Below are positions 18,230 through 26,577 of a stretch of 64,000 nt of DNA, piece after piece (the first letter of the stretch is position 1; the number at the start of each line of letters is the position of its first letter). The notes under the pieces were generated by a model. The model was given only the letters and a program-made list of their open reading frames with translations, was not told where the DNA came from and ran no database searches. Source of the DNA: an uncultured Eubacteriales bacterium (GTDB lineage: Bacteria; Bacillota; Clostridia; Oscillospirales; Acutalibacteraceae); the NCBI GenBank assembly GCA_934445035.1, contig CAKSDI010000002.1, positions 1-64,000 of the forward strand. Direction: 5' to 3'. The position numbers were made by a program, and so were the translations under genes.

Positions 18230-19707
18230 GGCTTTCAGAGTTACTCATAAGGCAAAAGGAAAATATTAATTTGGCAATAAAGAAAGGTAATGAATCTATT
18301 ACATATCAATCTTTACATTTGGCAGCGTTGGAAATTTCAGGAAGCATTTTATCGGTTTTAGAAAACGATTCATTGTGTGTAACTATATTTTTACCGAATT
18401 CTATAAGTTATGCAAAAGCTTACTTTGCAATACAATATATTAATCGAATCGTTGTACCAGTTGGACCACAGGCTAAGTCGGCTGAAATATTAAGCACTAT
18501 AGAGTATTGCGAATCCGATTTAATAATTACAGATTCGCAGAACCTACCTTATGTAAAAAAGTGTTTAAGCGAATATGCACATAAAGTATGCGTTTTTAAT
18601 ATAGATTCTTTTGAAATGTCTTTTGGAAATTACAAAGAGGATCTTATTAAAAAAAGTGATACTTTATCTCAAAATTTGTCCGATGATGATGTTGCCATTA
18701 TGTTGCACACATCATGAACGACTAGTAATCCCAAAAGAGTGATGTTAACCCACAGTAATTTGATTAACAATATTGAATCAAATATTTCTTCGCTAAATTT
18801 AACGAAAAATGATCGCGTACTAATATCTATGCCAATGTATTTTGGATATTGCAATACGGCTCAGTTTTTAACTCATATATATTTGGGAGCATCAATTATT
18901 ATACTGGATACTATGTTCTTACCCAAACAGTTTTTTCAGACCGTAGAGCAAGAAAAAATAACAAATTTCACAGGTGTTCCTTCTATGCTTTTAATGATGC
19001 TTGATTATAGATATGCGTATAAATATGACTATACTTCATTGAAATATGTTTGTTTTGGTGGGGGTAAGATGCCAGAAAACAAATTAAAACTGCTTATTGA
19101 AAAATATCAATCTATTGGATTTGTTCAGACATATGGTCAAACAGAATGCTCTCCTAGAGTCACAGCACTAATGCCAAACTATTCGTTAAGCAAATTAGGC
19201 TCGGTTGGAACACCTATTCCTGGAGTCAAAGTGGGAGTGATTAACCAGGAAATGCAGGAATGTAAAACTAATGAGATTGGTGAAATAGTTGTCTCAGGTA
19301 AAAACACAATGAAAGGTTACTTCAAGCAACCACAAATCACGAATAACACTATTATTAATGGATGGGTTCACACAGGTGATTTAGGTTATATAGATAAAGA
19401 TGGTTTTCTATATCTTACAGGTAGAATAAAAAACATGATAATTTCAGGGGGGATTAATATTTATCCTGAAGAAATTGAGCAGATTCTGCTTGAGCATGAA
19501 GCAGTTGCAGAAGTCTGTGTTGTAGCAGAAGAGCATGAAAGATTAGGAGAAGTTCCAGTAGCTAAAGTGATTTTGAAATCTGAAGTTACAACCAAAGAGT
19601 TATTAGCCCATTGTAGTGATAGGCTAGCTAACTATAAAGTTCCTGTTAAATACGAATTTGTTTCTGAATTACCAAAAACATATAATGGTAAAATTAGACG
19701 TCATTAA
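18226..19707 (+). pseudogene. AMP-dependent acyl ligase, interrupted in its ATP-binding loop (module B)
   Basis: TTG 18226 with GGAGGTG upstream opens a 493-residue adenylate-forming enzyme. The A3 loop expected as HTSGTTGNPKGVMLTH reads HTS-stop-TTSNPKRVMLTH: TGA at 18715-18717 replaces the first Gly, and the two further Gly are now Ser and Arg. All other motifs are intact: YGQTECSPR, HTGDLGYIDKDG, GGINIYPEEIE and a C-terminal NGKIRR lysine region. Three changed glycines within 30 bases imply a catalytically dead enzyme even if the stop were read through. Confidence 0.85.
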
Positions 19708-19718
19708 GGAGAATAATT

Positions 19719-19970
19719 ATGAAGATTAAGGAAAAATTAAAAAAAATCATTGCTGATATAGCTCCAATAGTGGTTGAAATCAGCGAAATAAACGATAATA
19801 CGGTATTGACTAAAGATTTAGGTTTTGACTCCGTTCAGATCATTAGTTTGATTGTTGAGATTGAATCACAGTTTGATATTGAAATTGATGATGAGGACTT
19901 GGATATTGAAAAATTGACCGTTTTTAAGACCTTGGCTGATATGATTTTAAATAAGTTAAAAGGAAATTAA
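19719..19970 (+). CDS. Acyl carrier protein 2 (module B)
   Basis: An 83-residue acidic carrier protein with phosphopantetheine site Ser38 in LGFDSVQIISL, followed by VEIESQFDIEIDDEDL. AGGAG precedes the ATG. It sits directly between the broken ligase and the BtrH-like gene, the classic ligase-ACP-transferase order. Loading may now depend on the PaaK-like enzyme at 22941, since the neighbouring ligase is broken. Confidence 0.92.
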   Translation: MKIKEKLKKIIADIAPIVVEISEINDNTVLTKDLGFDSVQIISLIVEIESQFDIEIDDEDLDIEKLTVFKTLADMILNKLKGN

Positions 19971-19978
19971 CGATTTAT

Positions 19979-20944
19979 ATGAGTAAATATATTACTACTC
20001 AAAGCGCCCATTGTTTTTATGGTAATATCTCAAATATTTTAAATTATCATAACATAGACATAAGTGAGGCAGAACTTGTACTGATTTCTGATATTTTAAA
20101 TGGGGAATATCACAATAATGATATGGTTCCGTTCGTTGGGTTCCAAAACGAAAAGTGCAAGATAGGACTAAACAAACTTGGGTGCGAAATAGAGTACATT
20201 AATGACAAGATTCGCTTTTTCGAAATGCTTGAAATGGGATATCCGATTCTTTTGAAACTCAATTCTACAGCATTAAATTACAGCTATGTGTATAAAGAAT
20301 CAACAAAAAGAAATCATTATATAGTAGCAATTAAGTGTGATGATGAAATGATTTTAATTAGCGATTCTTATATACAAACAATTCCACAAAGCATATATCA
20401 AGGACCGATTAACAGAGATGTTATTGCTATGCAATTAGAAAACAACCAAGCGAGTGGAATGACCATTATACCTCCAATAATTAAAAACCCTGAAAGTTGG
20501 AGATCAAAATGCGACCTGATAAAGCAATTAGATGAATATATTTTACTTAATATATGTGATTGTAATAATTCAATTTGTAAATTGATGCATAAGTATTGCA
20601 AATATGCAACACAAAACGTTACAAGCATACTATTTTCAGATAGTATGGAGGAAATGATTTATCAACTAAAGTTTTCTGGTGCTATTGCAAGATGGGATTA
20701 TTTGATTACCTTGTTTTGTACTTATTATCAAATTAATAAGGTGATGGTTGATGAATTGCGTAGACTGAAGGATAAATGGAACATTGTGAATAACAAATTG
20801 AGAAAATGCAGTATAACACGAAGAATTGAGTATTTTCAAAATATTTTTAATACAGATATACCGCAATTATTGGAGAATGAATTAATCATTTACAAAACAA
20901 TAGCATATTCACGGGATATTAATAATGATAGAACTAATAGATAA
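19979..20944 (+). CDS. BtrH_N-type acyl-ACP:acceptor transferase (module B)
   Basis: A 321-residue protein. The N-terminal motif SAHCFYGNISNILNYH carries the candidate nucleophile Cys12, matching the G/A-HC start of the butirosin BtrH N-terminal domain. NHYIVAIKCDDEMILISD supplies His113 and Asp129, completing a Cys-His-Asp triad. The last ~140 residues are helical. It directly follows ACP 2 and overlaps the hexapeptide acyltransferase gene. Expected activity is transfer of the ACP-bound group to an amine; the acceptor is unknown. Confidence 0.7.
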   Translation: MSKYITTQSAHCFYGNISNILNYHNIDISEAELVLISDILNGEYHNNDMVPFVGFQNEKCKIGLNKLGCEIEYINDKIRFFEMLEMGYPILLKLNSTALNYSYVYKESTKRNHYIVAIKCDDEMILISDSYIQTIPQSIYQGPINRDVIAMQLENNQASGMTIIPPIIKNPESWRSKCDLIKQLDEYILLNICDCNNSICKLMHKYCKYATQNVTSILFSDSMEEMIYQLKFSGAIARWDYLITLFCTYYQINKVMVDELRRLKDKWNIVNNKLRKCSITRRIEYFQNIFNTDIPQLLENELIIYKTIAYSRDINNDRTNR

Positions 20945-21944
20945 AAAAAACAATCTTTCACAGGCTAATATGGCTTTGGTGCTTAGCAGATATAAGCGTA
21001 AAGGTTATGCTGTCATTGGAGTGGGATATCCTTTTTTTCGAAATGAGTTTCAAGGACTTATCGAAATGTGTGATTACTTTGTTGATGATTCACAATGTGA
21101 GTATATTTTTGGGTGGAAAGAATTGTATTTAATTAAAGATGTTTCAATATTGGAACATTTGGAAAGATTTGTTATTTTAGCACTGTCTAATAACCGAATG
21201 AACATTTTGAATAGAATAGAAACTAAATATCCTAATGCTTCGATATATAGGTTTTACGAAGGGGGATATACATATTTATCGACTATTTCCGATATTGAGA
21301 AGTCTTCAAACTTTACATTGTCCACATTAGATACTACCTACCTTTCAATTTTTAATGGAATTAGTGTGAAAGGGATATGTTCTGTAGCACATAAAAGCAG
21401 CAGCATGTTAAAGTTATATTCGTTAATGTTAAATGATGGTTCATTTATAAAATCCATAAGTCGTAATGTAAACAGTATTGATGCCTTAATACTGGATAAA
21501 GAAGCAAAAGTTTGGTTACACTTAGAATCAACTTGTTTTATAAGAAATTGTTATCTTGGTAAGAACTCAAAGTTACATATATATGCGGGACAAGCTCAAA
21601 TTGAAGATGTTTATTTTGGCGATAATTGCGTTGTTCATGTCTATGATAAATTAATTATTGGATCCGGAAGTGTTTTTTCGTGGAATGTAAGCATACTCGA
21701 CGGAGATGGACACACTTTAGAAACAAACAAAAAGATTAATAGTGCGACAGGAATTACTATCGGTAAAAATGTTTGGGTTGGCAATAATGTGATAATTCTC
21801 AAAGGTGTTAATATTGGAGAAGGAAGTGTTATAGGCGCAGGAAGTGTAGTTACACACTCAATTCCTCCACATTCTTTAGCAGTTGGAAATCCTGCGAAAG
21901 TTATCAAAACTAATGTAAAATGGGATTATGGATATAAATTTTAA
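20925..21944 (+). CDS. Hexapeptide-repeat acyltransferase (LbH fold)
   Basis: A 339-residue protein. Residues ~180-335 form left-handed beta-helix repeats ending in the typical acetyltransferase block (GKNVWVGNNVIILKGVNIG, GAGSVVT, AVGNPAKVIK), as in the xenobiotic/serine/sugar O- or N-acetyltransferase family. The N-terminal ~170 residues match nothing I recognise. It overlaps the BtrH-like gene by 20 bases. It probably acylates a sugar or amino group of the product or precursor. Confidence 0.8.
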   Translation: MIELIDKKNNLSQANMALVLSRYKRKGYAVIGVGYPFFRNEFQGLIEMCDYFVDDSQCEYIFGWKELYLIKDVSILEHLERFVILALSNNRMNILNRIETKYPNASIYRFYEGGYTYLSTISDIEKSSNFTLSTLDTTYLSIFNGISVKGICSVAHKSSSMLKLYSLMLNDGSFIKSISRNVNSIDALILDKEAKVWLHLESTCFIRNCYLGKNSKLHIYAGQAQIEDVYFGDNCVVHVYDKLIIGSGSVFSWNVSILDGDGHTLETNKKINSATGITIGKNVWVGNNVIILKGVNIGEGSVIGAGSVVTHSIPPHSLAVGNPAKVIKTNVKWDYGYKF

Positions 21945-21950
21945 AAGGTA

Positions 21951-22193
21951 GTGGTTGAGACGATCGGACGAATTGTAGAAATTATTAAGGCTAACACAGA
22001 ATGCAGCAATGAGATTTCTGAGAAATCATTATTATGTAATTTGGAAATAACTTCTATTGATTTTGTGAAAATCGTTATAGAAATAGAAACTGAATTTAAC
22101 ATTGAATTTGAAGATGAAAAATTACAATTTTCAGAGTTTCCCACTGTTCAGTCTTTAATTGATTATGTAGAAAAAAGGTTGGAGAGTAAATGA
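21951..22193 (+). CDS. Acyl carrier protein 3 (module B)
   Basis: An 80-residue carrier-like protein starting at GTG 21951. The pantetheine site is Ser35 in LEITSIDFVKIVIEIE, with Thr replacing the usual Asp of DSI/DSL, an uncommon but not forbidden change. FNIEFEDEKL follows as in other ACPs. It overlaps the SDR reductase (ATGA), so its cargo is probably what the reductase acts on. Confidence 0.85.
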   Translation: MVETIGRIVEIIKANTECSNEISEKSLLCNLEITSIDFVKIVIEIETEFNIEFEDEKLQFSEFPTVQSLIDYVEKRLESK

Positions 22194-22939
22194 ATGTTGA
22201 TGTAAAAAACAAGGTGGTAGTAATAACCGGTTCATCAAAAGGAATAGGAAGTAAACTAGCCAAAGCGTTTGCTGCAGAAAAAGCTATTGTAGTTATGAAT
22301 TATTGTAGCAGCAAGGAGGATGCAGAAAACACTTATTGCGAGGTTGTCAAGGAATCCCCCCATTCGTTACTGATTAAAGCGGATGTACGTAATACTTCTG
22401 AGGTGTCTTTTATGTATCATGAAGTGATGAGAAAAATCGGTAGAGTTGATGTTTTGATTAATAATGCGGGAATATGTGATGATAATTTGATTCAAATGAT
22501 GCCACTTGAACAATGGCAAAGAGTAATTGATGTCAATCTAACGGGCACATTTTTGTGCTGTAGGGAGTTTTCTAAAGTGATGATTAGGCAAAACAGTGGG
22601 AAAATAATAAATATTACATCGCTTAAAGGGCAAGAAGGTTCAATTAGTCAAGTGAATTATTCGTCATCAAAAGCAGGTGTGATAGGGTTGACGAAAACTT
22701 TGGCTAAGGAATTAGGAAAATATAATATTTCCGTTAATGCAGTTTGTCCTGGATTTATTGTTACGGATTTAAATAGACATAATGTTATCAAAAAAAAATG
22801 CGCTGAAATACATAGTATATTAGGAATACAACAATCGCTTGCAGACTTGATTAACAGTGTTATATTTTTGTCAAGTGATTCTGTTTCAGGAGTAAGTGGA
22901 AGAACATTCAATTTTGATTCTCGAATTGGGGGACGGTAA
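22190..22939 (+). CDS. SDR reductase, FabG-like
   Basis: A 249-residue short-chain dehydrogenase: cofactor motif TGSSKGIG near residue 14, NNAG, NITSL (catalytic Ser) and YSSSK (Tyr-x3-Lys), then CPGFIVTDL. This is the pattern of 3-oxoacyl-ACP reductases. Its coupling to ACP 3 supports an ACP-bound substrate. No ketosynthase, dehydratase or enoyl reductase is present, so it does not serve a complete chain-elongation cycle. The C-terminus FDSRIGGR departs from the usual DGG ending. Confidence 0.85.
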   Translation: MNVDVKNKVVVITGSSKGIGSKLAKAFAAEKAIVVMNYCSSKEDAENTYCEVVKESPHSLLIKADVRNTSEVSFMYHEVMRKIGRVDVLINNAGICDDNLIQMMPLEQWQRVIDVNLTGTFLCCREFSKVMIRQNSGKIINITSLKGQEGSISQVNYSSSKAGVIGLTKTLAKELGKYNISVNAVCPGFIVTDLNRHNVIKKKCAEIHSILGIQQSLADLINSVIFLSSDSVSGVSGRTFNFDSRIGGR

Positions 22940-22940
22940 T

Positions 22941-24119
22941 TTGGATAAATTGATTTCTATGTTAAAGTCTGCAAGTGAAACGGTTCCATTTTATATTGAT
23001 TATTTTAAAAGCAATAATTTAAATCCTTTGAAGATAGAGTCATATCCAATTATTGAAAAACAAGATATTATGTTAAGGTCTCACGATTTTTTGAATAGTA
23101 AAATTGGCGTTGAACTTAAGAGATACAAAACATCTGGTTCAACAGGAATACCATTAAATGTATATAAATCTGATGCAGATAAATATATGCAGCTCAAATG
23201 TTTATGGAAATATAGAATACAGCATTTTGGCGTTAGTCCCAATATACATAGAATTACCTTTCACTTTTTCAAAAAAAACAAAAAAATGAATCGACAGGAT
23301 ATTATTATTAAAGGAAATACGATCTCGATAAATGCGTTGAATTTGACTGAGGAAAAACTCTTAAGTTGTGTAAAAGAAATATCGCGTTTTAACCCCGAAT
23401 TTATCATGGGTACTCCTACAATGGTATGCCAATTACTACACTGTTACAATAATTTACAATTGGACTTTTTGAAAAGAATAAAATATGTGGAATTAATGGG
23501 GGAATATTTATTTAAGGATCAACAAGAATTTATAAAAAACACATTGAATTGTAATATTTCAAATCATTATGGTTGTACAGAAATATATGGCATAGCACAA
23601 CAATGTTCTTTAGGACATATGCATGTGTTATCTGATAATGTATTACTAGAGATTGATAAGAATAATCAAGTAATTGTTACAGGATTAAATAGTTTTGCAA
23701 TGCCCTTTATAAGGTACAGGCTTGGGGATAAAGCATGCATCAAGAAAATAGAATGTTCGTGTGGTGAAACAAGTGATTGTGTAGAGATAAAGGCTGGAAG
23801 AATATCAGAAAATGTAGTTTTATCAGATGGTAAGCTTATTAATTCGGCTGTGTTCTACTATATTATTGAAACAATAAATAGAATAGAAACTATGGTTCTG
23901 AGATTCAAAGTGGTTCAAAAAGATTTTGGATACTTAAAAGTGTATCTGTGCGTGAAAGTTCAAGCGGATCAGAATTATATTAAGAAGGTGTTTGAAAATG
24001 AATTAAAAAAGAACGATATGGGTGACTTTGATGTTAAGTTTGAGTTCATCGGTTTTAATGATTTTGACATTTTAAGTAGCAAGTATTCTTATTTTGAAAA
24101 TAAAATGGAGGGAAAGTAA
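22941..24119 (+). CDS. PaaK/CapK-like adenylate-forming enzyme
   Basis: A 392-residue relative of phenylacetate-CoA ligase. The ATP loop is TSGSTGIPLNVY (after RYKT), followed by FIMGTPTMVCQLL and HYGCTEIYGIAQQC (A5-like), then a C-terminal domain. A Cys cluster CSCGETSDC near 285 resembles the metal-binding insertion of CapK-type members. TTG 22941 is chosen because GGGGGACGG lies just upstream; the longer frame overlaps the SDR. It is the only intact activating enzyme of module B. Confidence 0.75.
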   Translation: MDKLISMLKSASETVPFYIDYFKSNNLNPLKIESYPIIEKQDIMLRSHDFLNSKIGVELKRYKTSGSTGIPLNVYKSDADKYMQLKCLWKYRIQHFGVSPNIHRITFHFFKKNKKMNRQDIIIKGNTISINALNLTEEKLLSCVKEISRFNPEFIMGTPTMVCQLLHCYNNLQLDFLKRIKYVELMGEYLFKDQQEFIKNTLNCNISNHYGCTEIYGIAQQCSLGHMHVLSDNVLLEIDKNNQVIVTGLNSFAMPFIRYRLGDKACIKKIECSCGETSDCVEIKAGRISENVVLSDGKLINSAVFYYIIETINRIETMVLRFKVVQKDFGYLKVYLCVKVQADQNYIKKVFENELKKNDMGDFDVKFEFIGFNDFDILSSKYSYFENKMEGK

Positions 24120-25345
24120 TGTTTAAAGATTATTCAACATCACCTATAGATGTAATTGATTCAAGTGGGAAATGGGTTTCGACATATCGTTATGAACCTT
24201 ATTTAAAAAAATGGTTTTATATAGAACCCACAATGAAAGGAACATTGACATTGGTAGAAACTGAAGATGTTCCAGATGAGGTAAAATCTTCTTGCGATAT
24301 AATTGAATATCCACATAAGATGAATTCTTATTATGCACCTCTGAAACTTCAAATCCAACTGAATTCTAGTTGTAATTATAATTGTCGTATGTGTTATGTT
24401 TCGCCAGAGATGAAAAACGCAGTTTTGACAATTGATGAGTTGGATGAATTGTTTGGTAAAATAAAAGATATAGGTATTGTACGAGTTAATTTTGTCGGCG
24501 GAGAAATATTCATGCGTAAGGATATTAAAGATATTGTGAAAACGGCTCAACGTCATAATTTGCTCGTTTCGTGTATTACGAATGGCATTATTCCTGGAAC
24601 TAGATTGGATATTTACGAACAACTTCTATCAGATTTGTATATGTTGCAAATATCGTGTAATGGCATTGAAGAATCCTATAATTATGAATATAACACAACA
24701 CGATGGCATAAAGCAAAAAGATGCATTGAAAATGTTGTAAAATCTACGAGCACAAACATTTTGTCATTCGTGGTTACACAAAATAATTATAATGATATTC
24801 CTGAATTTATTGAGTTTGCCAATAAAATAAAGCCAACGATAATAAAGTTTGGAACAATTTGCTGGTCAGGTAAGTCAAAAAACAAACAAATTGAAGAGTA
24901 CTATTCTACAATAATTCCTCAAGCTCGAGAACATATTGCTAGGGCACGGATTAAATATCCTAACTTGCAAATTCAAAGTCAATTAGATGACTCGGAATCT
25001 ACTCCCCTTTGGGAGGAATTTATAAATGGATACAGGCCATATGAATTTTACTTTTCACCAGAGGGTAAAGACGGGTTATATCTTAGCGCATTAGGAATAT
25101 ATTATCCATTTCCTCTCTTATCTGATAATAAGAACTTTCAATTGGGGCGAATGAAAGATGATATCATGGATATATGGCAAAACAATTCGATATTGAAAGA
25201 TTTGCGTCAAGTAACTTTTAAAAATTCGGCCTGTGGTAAAACAAATTGCAAGGGTGCTTGTGGATTGTGGAATAGATCTTATGCGATTGCTTGGTCCGGA
25301 GATATTTATGGTAAGGTTCCTTGCAAACTAACTGAATGGAAATAA
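24119..25345 (+). CDS. Radical SAM protein with C-terminal SPASM-like Cys cluster
   Basis: A 408-residue protein. Radical SAM motif CNYNCRMC gives C85, C89 and C92; VGGE (GGE motif) follows. The C-terminus carries CGKTNCKGACG, arranged like a SPASM/twitch auxiliary cluster, with a further late Cys (VPCKL). A ~75-residue N-terminal extension precedes the barrel. The stop is shared with the preceding gene (TAATG). Such enzymes often modify peptides, and it lies about 1 kb upstream of the 29-residue peptide gene, making it a candidate maturase. Confidence 0.85.
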   Translation: MFKDYSTSPIDVIDSSGKWVSTYRYEPYLKKWFYIEPTMKGTLTLVETEDVPDEVKSSCDIIEYPHKMNSYYAPLKLQIQLNSSCNYNCRMCYVSPEMKNAVLTIDELDELFGKIKDIGIVRVNFVGGEIFMRKDIKDIVKTAQRHNLLVSCITNGIIPGTRLDIYEQLLSDLYMLQISCNGIEESYNYEYNTTRWHKAKRCIENVVKSTSTNILSFVVTQNNYNDIPEFIEFANKIKPTIIKFGTICWSGKSKNKQIEEYYSTIIPQAREHIARARIKYPNLQIQSQLDDSESTPLWEEFINGYRPYEFYFSPEGKDGLYLSALGIYYPFPLLSDNKNFQLGRMKDDIMDIWQNNSILKDLRQVTFKNSACGKTNCKGACGLWNRSYAIAWSGDIYGKVPCKLTEWK

Positions 25346-25353
25346 AATGAATT

Positions 25354-26256
25354 ATGAATATTATTGATATTCACGTACATACAGCAATTTCTAGTTTGAA
25401 TACGATGTTGTATCCAGAGTATGATATGGTGAAATTGAAAAATGATTGTATAACAAACAACATAAAGCAAGCTGCAGTATTTTTAAATCCTTTTGTAAAG
25501 CAAATATTGTGCCCAGTGGATCATCATCATAAAATAAAAACACTAGATAGTAGTTGTCGTGGATTTTTACGGTTATATTGCACAGTTTGTAATAGAGTAT
25601 ATTATGAGGGAATAGATCCTATAAGGGATTATAATGAAAAATTACTCGAGCAGTGTTTGTATGATAATACCCTTTTACCTTTTGTTTTTCTTAATATTTC
25701 GAAATCTTCAACAGTTTCCGAAATGGAATATTTTGAAAAAATGTATGGTTCCAGAATAGTTGGATATAAAATGCATCCAGCACTTTCTAATAGAAGTATT
25801 GATGAATTTGATTATCTGCCAACGAACAAACCGATTATTATTCATACTGGGGTAGGCGAATTTGAGCATCCAATGCATGTGATAAATTTTTCGAGAACCC
25901 ATAAAGGAAAAATACTTTTATCTCATTTTGCAAAATTCGAAGAAGAATCGTTGCACGAAATTAGTAGAAATGAAAATTTGTTTGTTGATAGTAGTCCGTC
26001 TTGTTTTATATATAATCAGCACCTTTTAAAGCCGGATAAAATATTCGACATAAATTATTTAGATGGTTTTGATTCATGGCAAGATATGATGCGAAAAGCT
26101 TTTAAAGGGTTTGGAATAGAAAAAATCGTATACGGTAGCGATTCGCCATGGGGAAATATGAACAACGAATTGAGTGCTATTTGTAATAGCGGTTTTAGCG
26201 ACAGAGAAATTGAAAACTATCTATACTATAATGCTCGTAGTTTTATTGGTATATAA
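25354..26256 (+). CDS. Amidohydrolase-family metal-dependent hydrolase
   Basis: A 300-residue TIM-barrel hydrolase of the amidohydrolase-2 type: metal ligands H7 and H9 (IDIHVHT), GYKMHP, IIIHTGVGEF, LSHF and the catalytic YGSDSPWGN Asp. An inserted segment at residues ~53-85 holds DHHH and four Cys (C-x10-C-x-x-C pattern at its end), unusual for the family and suggestive of an extra metal site. It may hydrolyse or decarboxylate a pathway intermediate, or trim a modified peptide. It is the last long gene before the peptide. Confidence 0.75.
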   Translation: MNIIDIHVHTAISSLNTMLYPEYDMVKLKNDCITNNIKQAAVFLNPFVKQILCPVDHHHKIKTLDSSCRGFLRLYCTVCNRVYYEGIDPIRDYNEKLLEQCLYDNTLLPFVFLNISKSSTVSEMEYFEKMYGSRIVGYKMHPALSNRSIDEFDYLPTNKPIIIHTGVGEFEHPMHVINFSRTHKGKILLSHFAKFEEESLHEISRNENLFVDSSPSCFIYNQHLLKPDKIFDINYLDGFDSWQDMMRKAFKGFGIEKIVYGSDSPWGNMNNELSAICNSGFSDREIENYLYYNARSFIGI

Positions 26257-26288
26257 AACTAAGGAAACTTAAATTTCCAGTAGTTTTA
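26254..26288 (+). promoter_or_regulatory. Imperfect stem-loop ahead of the peptide gene
   Basis: TAAAACTA and TAGTTTTA can pair, with inner arms GGAAA/TTTCC. There is no long T-run, so I see it as a possible processing or attenuation structure between the upstream operon and the peptide gene rather than a clear terminator. Confidence 0.4.
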
Positions 26289-26318
26289 TATAAATTTAAA
26301 TGAAAGGAGGAAACTTTA

Positions 26319-26408
26319 ATGAAAAAGAAGACGTTGGTTCTGAAGGTTAATGCTCCTCAGAAAGGCAAAAAAGTGTCTATTTGCTCTCAGGCAGTAACAG
26401 ACGACTAA
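26319..26408 (+). CDS. 29-residue peptide, candidate RiPP precursor
   Basis: ATG 26319 follows a near-perfect AAAGGAGG ribosome binding site (26303-26310), the strongest in the island. The peptide starts MKKKTLVLKV, has a basic middle (QKGKK) and ends SICSQAVTDD, with one Cys (residue 22). It is flanked upstream by a radical SAM protein and a hydrolase, and downstream by a strong stem-loop and a B12-type radical SAM gene. Size, RBS strength and neighbours fit a ribosomal precursor peptide. It has no signal peptide and no double-Gly leader site. It matches no precursor family I know. Confidence 0.6.
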   Translation: MKKKTLVLKVNAPQKGKKVSICSQAVTDD

Positions 26409-26415
26409 ATTGCCG

Positions 26416-26445
26416 CAGTAAGGGAGGGAAAACCCTCCCTTACTG
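26416..26445 (+). terminator. Strong stem-loop just after the peptide gene
   Basis: Perfect arms CAGTAAGGGAGGG/CCCTCCCTTACTG around a 4-base AAAA loop, eight bases after the peptide stop. The T-run is missing (AATGTACAG follows), so it may be a partial terminator or mRNA-stabilising 3' end that gives more peptide than enzyme transcript, as is common for bacteriocin precursors. Confidence 0.75.
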
Positions 26446-26577
26446 AATGTACAGTTTGTTTAATCGAATAGTTCTAATTTGAATTTGAGTAAGAATTAAA
26501 AACTAGTCGAATTATTGTATATACGAATTATGTGTAATATTTATATGGAAGTGAAAAGAAGGGAAAGGAGTGACATT
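26446..26577. other. Spacer between stem-loop and B12 radical SAM gene
   Basis: An AT-rich spacer without an ORF. GGGAAAGGAG (26561-26570) supplies the ribosome binding site for the next gene. No clear promoter was identified, so the downstream gene may depend on read-through past the stem-loop. Confidence 0.4.

Noticed and set aside
18715..18717. UGA recoding (selenocysteine or UGA=Gly)
   Set aside because: UGA serves as a normal stop in many genes here, no SECIS-like element is obvious, and adjacent Gly codons of the same loop are mutated too, which fits damage better.
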